Assembly: GCF_012030425.1 (NCBI RefSeq)
Contig: NZ_JAAUVN010000002.1
Coordinates: 310,001 to 374,000, forward strand
From: Sphingobacterium sp. B16(2022)
GTDB taxonomy: Bacteria; Bacteroidota; Bacteroidia; Sphingobacteriales; Sphingobacteriaceae
Direction of reading: 5' to 3'
DNA: 64,000 bases
Positions within the stretch are counted from its first letter, which is position 1; each line of letters opens with the position of its first letter. Below the pieces are notes generated by a model that was not told the origin of the DNA, did no database searches, and saw only the letters and a list, made by a program, of their open reading frames with translations. This document shows positions 1 to 9,980 of this stretch, piece after piece. Position numbers and translations under genes: made by a program.

Positions 1-855
1 ATCGATAAACATGAGAATTTGCCGGCCGTAGGTCAAGAATTAAGCAGTGCAGGTTACCATGGCTCATTTTATCATGGGGGTCAAAGTGAGTTTTACAATT
101 TTAAATCGTACATGTTGATGCACGGTGTTTCGAAAGTTGTCGATAATGCAAACTTTGGTGTAGATGTTTCACGGGCTTCATGGGGTGTCTATGACCATAT
201 TGTATTAAAACGAATGCTACATGATTTTGATACCGAGAAAACCCCCTTCTTTTCAACAATTTTTACACTAATCAATCACGAACCCTTTAACTTGCCAGGG
301 CGTTATAAATTTGGGACCAAATCAAATGCAGATAAATTTAGAAGCACGGCCTTCTATACAGATTCGATTGTTTATGATTTTATTAATCAAGCCAAAACCA
401 AAAGCTGGTATAAAAATACCCTATTTGTTGTTGTAGCAGATCATGGACACCGGTTGCCTGCAGAGAAATGGGAGTTGTCTAACCCGCATCGTTTTCATAT
501 CCCACTTTTATTTTTTGGCGATGTAATCAAACCCGAATTCAGAGGTAAAAAAATCGACCGTATCGGTAATCAGACCGATATGGTAGCTACATTGCTTCAT
601 CAATTAAATCTTCCGGCTACTCGATACCATTGGAGTCGCGACTTATTGAATCCAACCACACCTCAAATTGCGTTTTACAATTCTAAAGATGCTTTTGGTG
701 TAATTACACCAGATCAAGTCGTGAGTTTTGATAATGTAGGGAAGATTATTAATTATAAACAGAATAGTGACTATTCTCCTGTAAAAACAGATAGTTTACT
801 CAATATAGGAAAAGCTTATTACCAAGAAGTGTATAAAGAGTTTTTAAAATATTAG
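1..855 (+). CDS. LTA synthase-type sulfatase family protein, C-terminal part (start outside window)
   Basis: The frame is open from the first base, so the N-terminus lies upstream; 284 codons are visible. The segment has the fold signature of the alkaline phosphatase/sulfatase clan as used by lipoteichoic-acid-synthase-like phosphoglycerol transferases: an INHEPFNLP stretch and, later, VVVADHGHRLP, whose DHG supplies metal ligands near the active site. In this family an N-terminal membrane domain precedes an extracytoplasmic catalytic domain; only the catalytic part is seen here. The next gene starts 9 bases after the stop and belongs to the same family, so the two probably form an operon. 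In Gram-negative Bacteroidota the substrate is not known; a role in envelope lipid or polysaccharide head-group transfer is inference. Confidence 0.85.
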   Translation: MDKHENLPAVGQELSSAGYHGSFYHGGQSEFYNFKSYMLMHGVSKVVDNANFGVDVSRASWGVYDHIVLKRMLHDFDTEKTPFFSTIFTLINHEPFNLPGRYKFGTKSNADKFRSTAFYTDSIVYDFINQAKTKSWYKNTLFVVVADHGHRLPAEKWELSNPHRFHIPLLFFGDVIKPEFRGKKIDRIGNQTDMVATLLHQLNLPATRYHWSRDLLNPTTPQIAFYNSKDAFGVITPDQVVSFDNVGKIINYKQNSDYSPVKTDSLLNIGKAYYQEVYKEFLKY

Positions 856-864
856 ATAGAAAAT

Positions 865-2796
865 ATGATAAAGTTGAAAGGTTCATTTGCACCATATCTC
901 GGTTTGCTGATTAGATTTCTCATACTGTTGTTAATTTATGCTTTTTTAAGACTGGGTTTTTATGGGATTAATTATGCTCTTTTTCCCCATGTAAATAGTG
1001 CTCAATTATTGTATATGTTATGGGGTGGGGTTAAATTTGATATCGTAGCACTACTATATTTAAATATACTCTATTTATTGATGCAGATTATTCCTGCACC
1101 ATTCAAGTATAATACCTTATATCAAAAAATAGCAAAGTGGATTTTTATTATTACCAATTCAATCGGAATCGCTTTAAATTTAGTTGATTTTGCTTATTAT
1201 CCATTTACCTTGAAACGAACTACAGGGACGGTATTTGATCAGTTTGCAAATGAAAAAAATTTAGGTTCCTTGGCTATAGATTTTTGCCTTGACTACTGGT
1301 ATCTTTTTATACTATTTGCGATATTGATTTATGCTTTAATTAAGCTATATGATCTCGTACAAGTGCAGCGTCCACTACTGTTTAGATGGCCTACATATAG
1401 CATTCAATCGGCTTGTTTTTTAATTGCTATTTTTCTGTTTATTGGAGGTGTTCGTGGAGGATGGGCGCATAGTACAAGGCCTATTACATTAAGTAATGCA
1501 GGAGATTATGTAACGAATCCCGAAGAGATGAATATTGTATTAAATACCCCTTTTAGTTTAATGAAGACGTTAAAAGCGGTTAATTTAAAACCTATTCATA
1601 CGTATACAGAACAAGAGCTGACTACAATTTATAATCCTGTTCATTATCCTCAAAGTAAGGAGCCTTTTAAAAAAATGAATGTTGTCTTTCTAATTTTGGA
1701 AAGCTTTGCAAAAGAACATTTTGGAGAGTTAAATAAAGATATTCAAGGCGGACAGTATAAAGGATATACACCATTTTTGGATTCTTTAATCCGGGAAGGA
1801 TATACTTTTGAACATACCTATGCTAACGGACGTAAATCAATTGATGCATTGCCTTCTGTTATAACAGGAATACCATCTGTAGGTGAACCATTTGTATTGT
1901 CGGTATATTCAGGTAATAAAACGACCAGTATTGCTAATTTGTTAGCAAATAAAGGTTATGAAACAGCATTTTTTCACGGTGCTCCAAATGGAAGTATGGG
2001 ATTTTCTGCATATATGAAGTTAGCCGGTATTCAACATTATTATGGTAAAAACGAATACAATAACGATGCAGACTTTGACGGTATCTGGGGCATATGGGAC
2101 GAACCGTTTATGCAATATATGGCTAATGAAATTAACACCTTTAAACAGCCATTTTTTGCAAGCTTCTTTTCGCTTTCTTCTCACCACCCTTTTAAAGTAC
2201 CCTCAAAATATGAAGGAGTTTTTCCAAAGGGACCTTTACCTGTTCAAGAACCTATAGGTTATACTGATAATGCACTGCGTCAATTTTTTAGAACTGCATC
2301 TTCTATGTCTTGGTATAAAAACACCTTGTTTGTTATCTGTGCAGATCATGCAACGGTAAGTGCATTGCCAGAATACCAGACTGCGGCCAATAGTTATGCG
2401 ATTCCTATTATCCTTTACCATCCAGGAGGAGATTTAAAAGGTAGAAGTGATAAATTGGCGCAACAGATAGATATCATGCCTACAGTATTAAATTATTTGA
2501 ATTATGATAAACCATATTTTGCATTTGGTTTCGATGCATTAAATCCAACAAAGGAAAATTTTGTAGTCAACAATAATTCAGGAATATTTAATTTTTATTA
2601 CAAAGATTATTTGCTGATCAACGATGGAATAAAAAATATTTCCCTCCACAATCTAAAAGAAGATAGGTTGATGAAACATGATTTATTGAAACAACCACCC
2701 CTAGTGCTAGATACCATGGAAACAAAATTTAAAGCTTTTGAACAGCAATATAATAACCGAATGATCGAAAATAAATTAATTTACGACGGTAAATAA
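865..2796 (+). CDS. LTA synthase family membrane sulfatase/phosphotransferase
   Basis: A full-length protein of 643 residues. The first 200 residues hold about five hydrophobic helices (around 10-30, 45-75, 88-107, 140-160 and 177-197). A large extracytoplasmic sulfatase-clan domain follows. Visible signature parts are VFLILESFAKEHFG (metal-binding Glu), NGRKSIDALPS (the position of the catalytic Thr/Ser; here apparently Ser), SLSSHHPF, and FVICADHA (metal-binding Asp-His). It is paralogous to the upstream partial gene, and both may modify envelope glycolipids. A strong terminator follows within 50 bases, so the pair ends a transcription unit. Substrate unknown. Confidence 0.88.
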   Translation: MIKLKGSFAPYLGLLIRFLILLLIYAFLRLGFYGINYALFPHVNSAQLLYMLWGGVKFDIVALLYLNILYLLMQIIPAPFKYNTLYQKIAKWIFIITNSIGIALNLVDFAYYPFTLKRTTGTVFDQFANEKNLGSLAIDFCLDYWYLFILFAILIYALIKLYDLVQVQRPLLFRWPTYSIQSACFLIAIFLFIGGVRGGWAHSTRPITLSNAGDYVTNPEEMNIVLNTPFSLMKTLKAVNLKPIHTYTEQELTTIYNPVHYPQSKEPFKKMNVVFLILESFAKEHFGELNKDIQGGQYKGYTPFLDSLIREGYTFEHTYANGRKSIDALPSVITGIPSVGEPFVLSVYSGNKTTSIANLLANKGYETAFFHGAPNGSMGFSAYMKLAGIQHYYGKNEYNNDADFDGIWGIWDEPFMQYMANEINTFKQPFFASFFSLSSHHPFKVPSKYEGVFPKGPLPVQEPIGYTDNALRQFFRTASSMSWYKNTLFVICADHATVSALPEYQTAANSYAIPIILYHPGGDLKGRSDKLAQQIDIMPTVLNYLNYDKPYFAFGFDALNPTKENFVVNNNSGIFNFYYKDYLLINDGIKNISLHNLKEDRLMKHDLLKQPPLVLDTMETKFKAFEQQYNNRMIENKLIYDGK

Positions 2797-2818
2797 CTGA
2801 ATTATTATCATTTATATT

Positions 2819-2852
2819 AAGCATTACCCCACAAAGGTGATGCTTTTTGTAT
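2819..2852 (+). terminator. Rho-independent terminator after the LTA synthase-like pair
   Basis: A 10-bp stem (AAGCATTACC paired with GGTGATGCTT, one G-T pair) with a 7-base loop, followed by a T-rich run. It sits 22 bases after the stop codon. Confidence 0.85.
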
Positions 2853-2869
2853 TTTTAAGATTAACAAGA

Positions 2870-3003
2870 CGATCACCCTAGCACGATATAAGAGTGAGCC
2901 TGCAGGATGATAACAATGGCTATACGATCACCCTAGCACGACATAGGATTGAGCCTGCAAGTAGATAACATTGACTATACCATCAGCCTAGATCGACACA
3001 ATG
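2870..3003. repeat. Degenerate 55-bp tandem repeat in an intergenic region
   Basis: Two clear copies start at 2870 and 2925, each beginning CGATCACCCTAGCACGA and sharing the inner part GAGCCTGCA and the end CTATA. A third, much degraded copy starts at 2980 (CCATCAGCCTAGATCGACA). The period is exactly 55 bases. The rest of the 465-base gap (2797-3261) holds the terminator before the repeat and the mnmE promoter after it. No open frame or known element covers it. Confidence 0.8.
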
Positions 3004-3222
3004 AATAGGTTATCTATGCACCTGCTATGCACAATATACATACAACAAATAGCCGAATGAGCTTATAGGATGACTATAGGTTGAAACTCATTTTGAAAAG
3101 TTTTAATACAAACTTTAGAAATAGGATAAATGATCGATGGAGATTACACGTTTGTGAAAGATTAAAATAACTAAAAAATATTTATTCGCTATTCGTTTTT
3201 TATACGTCAATTTGTAATTTAT

Positions 3223-3257
3223 TTGCCCATGAACTAAAGTAGTAATCCTTATCTTTG
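3223..3257 (+). promoter_or_regulatory. Bacteroidota-type promoter directly upstream of mnmE
   Basis: TATCTTTG at 3250-3257 matches the TAnnTTTG -7 box. A TTG at 3223-3225 lies 24 bases before it, slightly longer than the usual 19-21, so the -33 assignment is weak. The -7 box ends only 4 bases before the ATG, which places the expected start of transcription at or next to the start codon. Confidence 0.6.
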
Positions 3258-3261
3258 CATC

Positions 3262-4638
3262 ATGTCTGAACACGCTATTTTGGAACAAGAAACAATTGTG
3301 GCATTAGCCACAGCAAGTGGTAATGGTGCTATCGCTGTAATACGTCTTTCTGGTAAAGATGCTATTGAAATAACCAACCAGGTATTTCGGGGTAAGAATT
3401 TGCTCAAGCAAGCTTCACATACGCTTCATTTCGGTACAGTACGAGATGGAGAAGAAATCATTGATGAGGTATTGGTCTCACTATTTGTAGGTCCTAATTC
3501 TTATACTAAAGAAAATGTAGTTGAGATCTCCACCCACAATTCTAAGTATATAATTGAACGTGTGATGAGTTTGCTTATTAAAAAAGGAGCACGAGCAGCT
3601 AAAGCAGGGGAATTCACATTACGTGCTTTTTTAAATGGGGGAATGGACCTTTCTCAAGCAGAAGCTGTTGCTGATTTGATTGCTTCAAATTCTGCCGCTT
3701 CCCATCAAATTGCGATGCAACAGATGAGAGGCGGATTTTCCAATCAGTTGAAAAAATTGAGAGATGATTTGATCCACTTTGCATCACTAATAGAATTAGA
3801 ACTCGACTTTTCAGAAGAAGATGTAGAATTTGCAAACCGCGATCAATTGAAAAGTTTAATTAAACAAATTAATCAAGTGGTGAGTAAGTTGATTTCTTCA
3901 TTTGAACAAGGTAATGTCTTGAAAAATGGTGTTCCAGTCGTAATTGCAGGTAAACCTAATGTCGGAAAATCTACATTGTTGAATGCTTTATTGAATGAGG
4001 AGCGCGCCATTGTATCGGACATTGCGGGTACCACAAGAGATACGATTGAAGATGAAATAAATATCAAAGGAATTACTTTCCGATTTATTGATACTGCCGG
4101 TATTCGTGAAACTATCGATGTTATCGAGGCTAAAGGAGTAGAGCGTACAAGAGAAAAAATGAAGCAGGCACGTTTAATCATTTATTTATTTGATCCTACA
4201 CAAGACGAGGTGGTAGATATTGAGGAGCAGATTGCAGAAGTTGCAGTGTTGAACATACCTTTTGTTACAATTATTAATAAAGCTGACTTGCTTACAGTAG
4301 AGCAGAAAAAGCAGTATGAGGTTTTAAAACCGCTATACATATCTGCAAAAGAACAAATAGGGGTAGAAGAGCTAAAAGATGAACTATTAAATCAAGTAAA
4401 TCTATCTAACTTAAATACTGACGATGTCTTAGTAACCAATATCCGTCACGTAGAAGCTCTTCAGCATACACGAACATCCTTGGAACGCGTACTCAACGGA
4501 ATTGACAACCCGGTTACATCTGATTTCTTAGCCATGGATATACGTCAATCATTATATCATTTAGGCGAAATTACAGGTTCTGTTTCAACCGATGATTTGT
4601 TGGATAATATATTTTCTAAATTCTGTATCGGAAAATAA
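3262..4638 (+). CDS. mnmE: tRNA uridine-5-carboxymethylaminomethyl modification GTPase MnmE
   Basis: MnmE works with MnmG to add the (carboxymethyl)aminomethyl group to the wobble uridine of certain tRNAs. The 458-residue length is normal. The N-terminal domain binds the formyl-tetrahydrofolate derivative. The inserted G domain shows the P-loop GKPNVGKS near residue 230, the switch region AGTTRDT, DTAG and INKAD. The protein ends in the conserved CIGK, whose Cys is family-typical. The gene stands alone between an intergenic repeat and a strong terminator. The ATG start is fixed by the promoter lying immediately upstream, which implies a leaderless or nearly leaderless message. Confidence 0.97.
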   Translation: MSEHAILEQETIVALATASGNGAIAVIRLSGKDAIEITNQVFRGKNLLKQASHTLHFGTVRDGEEIIDEVLVSLFVGPNSYTKENVVEISTHNSKYIIERVMSLLIKKGARAAKAGEFTLRAFLNGGMDLSQAEAVADLIASNSAASHQIAMQQMRGGFSNQLKKLRDDLIHFASLIELELDFSEEDVEFANRDQLKSLIKQINQVVSKLISSFEQGNVLKNGVPVVIAGKPNVGKSTLLNALLNEERAIVSDIAGTTRDTIEDEINIKGITFRFIDTAGIRETIDVIEAKGVERTREKMKQARLIIYLFDPTQDEVVDIEEQIAEVAVLNIPFVTIINKADLLTVEQKKQYEVLKPLYISAKEQIGVEELKDELLNQVNLSNLNTDDVLVTNIRHVEALQHTRTSLERVLNGIDNPVTSDFLAMDIRQSLYHLGEITGSVSTDDLLDNIFSKFCIGK

Positions 4639-4660
4639 TAATTGGAATAATTAACAGTTA

Positions 4661-4696
4661 AAAAGCACTAACAGTCAAATTGTTAGTGTTTTTTTT
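4661..4696 (+). terminator. Rho-independent terminator after mnmE
   Basis: An 8-bp perfect stem CACTAACA/TGTTAGTG with loop GTCAAAT, preceded by an A run and followed by eight Ts. Confidence 0.9.
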
Positions 4697-6234
<1,538 letters not shown>

Positions 6235-6244
6235 AAAAAGTGTT

Positions 6245-6838
6245 ATGATGCGAAAAATTAAAAGTATCGTTGTTTTTTGTGCTTCTAGTTTAGGTAAAGA
6301 AAATATCTATGAGGAGCAAGCTGCTCATGTCGGGCATGTATTTGCGAAAAAAGGTATTTGTCTAGTATATGGTGGTGGACGAGTTGGATTGATGGGGGCA
6401 GTTGCCAATGGTGCATTAGAAAAAGGAGGCGAAGTGATAGGTGTCATTCCTGAGTTTCTCAATTCCAAGGAAAGAGAGCATACAGGGGTTACAAAGTTAA
6501 TTACAGTAGATACCATGCATGATCGCAAGCGAATCATGCACGATTATTCAGATGGAGTCATTGCATTGCCAGGGGGCTTTGGAACACTCGAAGAGCTATT
6601 TGAAATGGTGACTTGGGGTCAGCTGGGGTTGCATAAAAAACCAGTTGGAATTCTCAATACGAATGGTTATTATGATCACCTCCTGCTATTTATTGATCAC
6701 ATGACGGCAGAAGGTTTATTGAAAGAAGAGAATAAATCCATGCTTCTGTTTGGAAATACCATTGAAGAGTTATTAGAAAAAATGGAACGGTACGAAGCAC
6801 CCAAGGTTACTAAATGGATAGAAAAAGATGAAATTTAA
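6245..6838 (+). CDS. LOG family protein (TIGR00730-type, cytokinin-riboside-monophosphate phosphoribohydrolase-like)
   Basis: A 197-residue cytoplasmic Rossmann-fold protein with the LOG signatures GGGRVGLMG, the RKRIMHD region and PGGFGTLEE. Family members hydrolyse the N-glycosidic bond of nucleoside 5'-monophosphates such as AMP or cytokinin precursors. The frame is open further upstream into the esterase gene, but the family starts at MxxxIKSIVVFCAS. I therefore take the ATG at 6245 (another ATG follows directly at 6248). The spacing of 10 bases to the esterase suggests translation from one message. No metabolic link between the two is evident. Confidence 0.92.
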   Translation: MMRKIKSIVVFCASSLGKENIYEEQAAHVGHVFAKKGICLVYGGGRVGLMGAVANGALEKGGEVIGVIPEFLNSKEREHTGVTKLITVDTMHDRKRIMHDYSDGVIALPGGFGTLEELFEMVTWGQLGLHKKPVGILNTNGYYDHLLLFIDHMTAEGLLKEENKSMLLFGNTIEELLEKMERYEAPKVTKWIEKDEI

Positions 6839-6985
6839 ACCTATTTATTAGTTGTTTAAGCATCTCTCTTATTGTGATTTTACTTTCGTCTTAATTTTTT
6901 TACAATTTGACTGATTAAAACAGATTTATAATCTGTTTATTTGTGTATCAGTAATGATGAAATTTCATCGAATAAACCTAACCGT

Positions 6986-7360
6986 ATGGCGCTAATTATT
7001 TTAAATATTATTTTTTGCATTGCTTTTATAGGATTTGCCTATGTAAATCTCAATGATAAAGATTCCTGGCTGTGGATTCCAATTTATATGCTGGCCTCTA
7101 TTTGTTGCGGACTAGCCGTGTTTAATTTCTACTATCCATTTATATACCTTGGTGCTATTGTATTTTATCTAGTTTATGCAGTTATACTTTTTTTTGCAAA
7201 AGATGGCGTTCGCGATTGGTTGATGAAATATCGTAGACCAAGTATTGTGGAAAGTATGCAAGCAACGAAGCCATATATTGAGAAGACAAGAGAGTTTTTT
7301 GGTCTTCTGATTGTTAGTGGCGCATTAGCTATAAATTATTTTGTTGCTGTTAATTTATAA
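6986..7360 (+). CDS. TMEM220-family membrane protein leading the ebo operon
   Basis: A 124-residue integral membrane protein with three to four hydrophobic helices. It carries the motif FAYVNLNDKDSWLWIPIY, matching the QxNDPDxxxWxxxY signature of transmembrane 220 family proteins. I take the ATG at 6986; the frame extends to a TTG at 6941, but the residues added are polar and atypical. eboA begins 11 bases after the stop, so the gene is probably the first of the ebo operon. The family's function is unknown; the position suggests a membrane partner for Ebo-dependent transport or modification, which is inference. Confidence 0.8.
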   Translation: MALIILNIIFCIAFIGFAYVNLNDKDSWLWIPIYMLASICCGLAVFNFYYPFIYLGAIVFYLVYAVILFFAKDGVRDWLMKYRRPSIVESMQATKPYIEKTREFFGLLIVSGALAINYFVAVNL

Positions 7361-7371
7361 AATTTAAACTT

Positions 7372-8067
7372 GTGGTTGATTTAAAAAGGAAAAAACAGCT
7401 AAGTGATATATTTCAAAAAATTATCCAACAAAACCTAGAATTAGATGCATGGTCTTGGTTGGACAATAAAGTGGAATTGATTAAAAATGAAGAAAAAACA
7501 CTTCAATTAAATTTGAGTTTTTCCCAGCTCCCAAGAAAGCTTGGAAAAGAAAATATTGTTGTCCAATCCGAAGATGTTGCTGATCTAAAACAATTATTAC
7601 CTGGCTTTTCTTTGGAAGCATGGACCATTGACCGATTATGTAGAGTATGGTTGTTGATGCAGTTACCTGATCAGAACAAGGAACAATATCTGAAAAAAAT
7701 CAATACTTTATTTATTGCTTCAGAAATGAATGAACTGATTGCATTATACTCCGCTTTACCTTTCTTGAGCCATACCGAAGAATGGGTCGGTAAATGTGAA
7801 GAAGGAATCCGTAGTAATATAGGTACTGTATTGGAAGCAATTATGTATCATAATCCTTATCCATCAGTTATGCTTTCAGAAGGAGCATGGAATCAAATGA
7901 TTTTGAAAGCATTTTTTACAGAGAAAGATGTTAAAAAAATTACTGGATTAAAAGAGCGCGTTAATCAGGCTTTAGCGAATACCTTGAACGATTATGTACA
8001 GGAACGCTTGGCAGCCCATAGAACTGTTCATCCAGAAATCTACCAATTAATAGAATTAGGAAAATAA
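7372..8067 (+). CDS. eboA: EboA domain-containing protein
   Basis: A 231-residue soluble, helix-rich protein with a GTG start. It shows the EboA hallmark near the middle and C-terminal side: an NPYPS stretch followed by AWNQMILKAFF. EboA is the first protein of the widely distributed ebo cluster, which is needed for transport of the scytonemin monomer to the periplasm in Nostoc and for a nematode-repellent phenotype in Pseudomonas. The enzymatic role of EboA itself is unknown. It is followed at close spacing by eboB to eboF in the standard order, which makes the identification firm although the protein has no recognised catalytic motif. Confidence 0.9.
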   Translation: MVDLKRKKQLSDIFQKIIQQNLELDAWSWLDNKVELIKNEEKTLQLNLSFSQLPRKLGKENIVVQSEDVADLKQLLPGFSLEAWTIDRLCRVWLLMQLPDQNKEQYLKKINTLFIASEMNELIALYSALPFLSHTEEWVGKCEEGIRSNIGTVLEAIMYHNPYPSVMLSEGAWNQMILKAFFTEKDVKKITGLKERVNQALANTLNDYVQERLAAHRTVHPEIYQLIELGK

Positions 8068-8081
8068 AAAAATATAGAATT

Positions 8082-9068
8082 ATGTGCTGTAATGAAAATT
8101 TCCAAGAAAGAAATTTAGGCGAAAGAAACCAAAGTACTCTTGATTTAAATGATATTAGTGGAATGAAGTTTTTTGACCCTCATATTCACATGACTTCACG
8201 AACTACGGATGATTACCAAGCAATGGTTGATGCCGGGATTGTGGCAATTATTGAACCTGCTTTTTGGTTAGGACAACCTCGAACAGGGATCGATAGTTTT
8301 ACGGATTACTACAGTAGCTTAATTGGATGGGAAAGATTTAGATCTTCTCAGTTTGGCATTAAGCATTATTGTACTATTGGATTAAATTCACGTGAGGCGA
8401 ACAATGAGCAATTAGCCGAACAGGTGATGGAATTACTGCCTCAGTTTATTTTCAAGGAAGGTGTGGTCGGTATTGGTGAAATTGGTTTTGATGATCAGAC
8501 TGCTGCCGAAGAAAAATATTTCCGGTTACAGCTGGAGCTTGCTAAAGAAGCTGGACTTCCCGTACAGATTCACACACCACATAGAGACAAGAAAAAAGGC
8601 ACGCAACGAAGCATGGATATTGCTATTGAACATGGACTTTCTCCGTATTCAGTGATTATAGATCATAATAATGAAGAAACGGTTAAAGAAGTCTTAGATC
8701 GAGGGTTTTGGGCAGCTTTTACGATTTATCCTTTTACGAAAATGGGAAATGAACGTATGGTTGAGGTTGTTAAACAATATGGTTCTGAAAGAATTATGAT
8801 TAATTCAGCTGCCGATTGGGGAATTTCTGATCCGCTCGCTGTTCCTAAAACGGCAGCTCTGATGAAACAATCAGGTATTAGTTTAGATGATATTGAATTG
8901 GTGAGTTACCGGAATGCAATTACGGCTTTTGGTCAAAGTGGACAGATAGACGAACGTGATTTTGTAACTATAAAAAATATTGATCAGTCTCAAAAATTTG
9001 AAAGTAATTCTATTTTGCGTGGTGGTCAGCAACCAAGGATAGATAAGAATTCGATCATTATTACTTAA
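8082..9068 (+). CDS. eboB: EboB: TatD-family metal-dependent hydrolase
   Basis: A 328-residue TIM-barrel amidohydrolase of the TatD class. Metal ligands can be followed: the HxH in FFDPHIHMT near residue 34, Glu in GEIGFD, His in QIHTPHRD, and DHNN, with SAADWG near the C-terminal side. The ATG at 8082 gives a 27-residue polar N-terminal extension; an ATG at 8163 (MKFFDPHIH) would begin directly at the core. It lies 14 bases after eboA and 11 bases before eboC. The substrate is unknown. Within ebo clusters this protein is thought to act on the same unidentified, prenyl-linked metabolite as EboC to EboF. Confidence 0.9.
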   Translation: MCCNENFQERNLGERNQSTLDLNDISGMKFFDPHIHMTSRTTDDYQAMVDAGIVAIIEPAFWLGQPRTGIDSFTDYYSSLIGWERFRSSQFGIKHYCTIGLNSREANNEQLAEQVMELLPQFIFKEGVVGIGEIGFDDQTAAEEKYFRLQLELAKEAGLPVQIHTPHRDKKKGTQRSMDIAIEHGLSPYSVIIDHNNEETVKEVLDRGFWAAFTIYPFTKMGNERMVEVVKQYGSERIMINSAADWGISDPLAVPKTAALMKQSGISLDDIELVSYRNAITAFGQSGQIDERDFVTIKNIDQSQKFESNSILRGGQQPRIDKNSIIIT

Positions 9069-9079
9069 TCGTACAAATA

Positions 9080-9964
9080 TTGAAAAAATTAAAAGGATAT
9101 ATACGATTAATGAGACCAGCAAATGTCGTTACTGCAGTAGCCGACGCACTCGCTGGTATAGCAATATCCGGATATTTATTAACAGAAGGATGGAATTCTC
9201 CAGTACCTATTATTTTACTTTGCATTTCAACAATAGGGCTGTATAGTGGTGGAATTATTTTTAACGATGTTTTTGATGCAGATCTGGATAGAATAGAACG
9301 ACCTGAGCGACCCATACCTAGTGGATTGATCAGCGAAAAAGAGGCCACAGTATTTGGATCTTTATTCTTCTTAGTTGGACTAATAGCAGCCTATTTCGTA
9401 GGAAGTATTACAGTAATATTAGCTATAGCGATTATTTTAGCTTGTCTTGTCTACAACAGATGGGCAAAACATCATTCATTTTTAGGTCCACTTAATATGG
9501 GACTTTGCCGTGGCCTAAACCTCTTATTGGGAGTTAGTATTATAAGTACAGAGGTAAGTCAATGGTGGTTCTTGGCTATTGTACCTATTATCTACATCGC
9601 TTCTATTACAATGATTAGTCGGGGAGAAGTACATGGAGGAAGTAAAAAAATGCTTTATTTTGCCGCTGTACTTTATGCAGTTGTTATCGCTAGCATTTTA
9701 TTTTTTGCACAAACGAAGGGTGATATTATTATTACTCTTTTGTTTATCATTCCGTTCGCTTGGATGATTTTTAAACCCCTATTAAGAGCTATAAATAATC
9801 CAATAGGCCCCAATATAGGTAAAGCCGTTAAAGCAGGAGTGATTGCATTGATCCTCATGAATGCTGCATGGGCAAGTGTATTTGCTGATTGGAAAATTGC
9901 ACTTGTCATTATTTTTTTATTACCATTATCTATTATACTGAGTAAAGCATTCGCAGTTACTTAA
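9080..9964 (+). CDS. eboC: EboC: UbiA-type prenyltransferase
   Basis: A 294-residue integral membrane protein with about eight to nine helices. The first aspartate motif NDVFDADLDRIERPERPIP matches the UbiA NDxxDxxxD signature that binds Mg and the prenyl diphosphate. The second Asp-rich motif of ordinary UbiA enzymes is replaced by ISRGEVHGGSKK, a change I associate with the EboC branch. The start is a TTG at 9080, giving the KKLKGYIRLMRPANVV start typical of the family; the next ATG (9110) would remove conserved residues. Predicted role: prenylation or polyprenyl transfer onto an aromatic or sugar acceptor in the membrane; the acceptor is unknown. Confidence 0.92.
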   Translation: MKKLKGYIRLMRPANVVTAVADALAGIAISGYLLTEGWNSPVPIILLCISTIGLYSGGIIFNDVFDADLDRIERPERPIPSGLISEKEATVFGSLFFLVGLIAAYFVGSITVILAIAIILACLVYNRWAKHHSFLGPLNMGLCRGLNLLLGVSIISTEVSQWWFLAIVPIIYIASITMISRGEVHGGSKKMLYFAAVLYAVVIASILFFAQTKGDIIITLLFIIPFAWMIFKPLLRAINNPIGPNIGKAVKAGVIALILMNAAWASVFADWKIALVIIFLLPLSIILSKAFAVT

Positions 9965-9980
9965 TTAATAATTTTCAATT

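Noticed and set aside
2870..3003. 55-bp repeat as CRISPR or attachment sites
   Set aside because: Copies are directly adjacent and degenerate, with no unique spacers, integrase or tRNA gene nearby.
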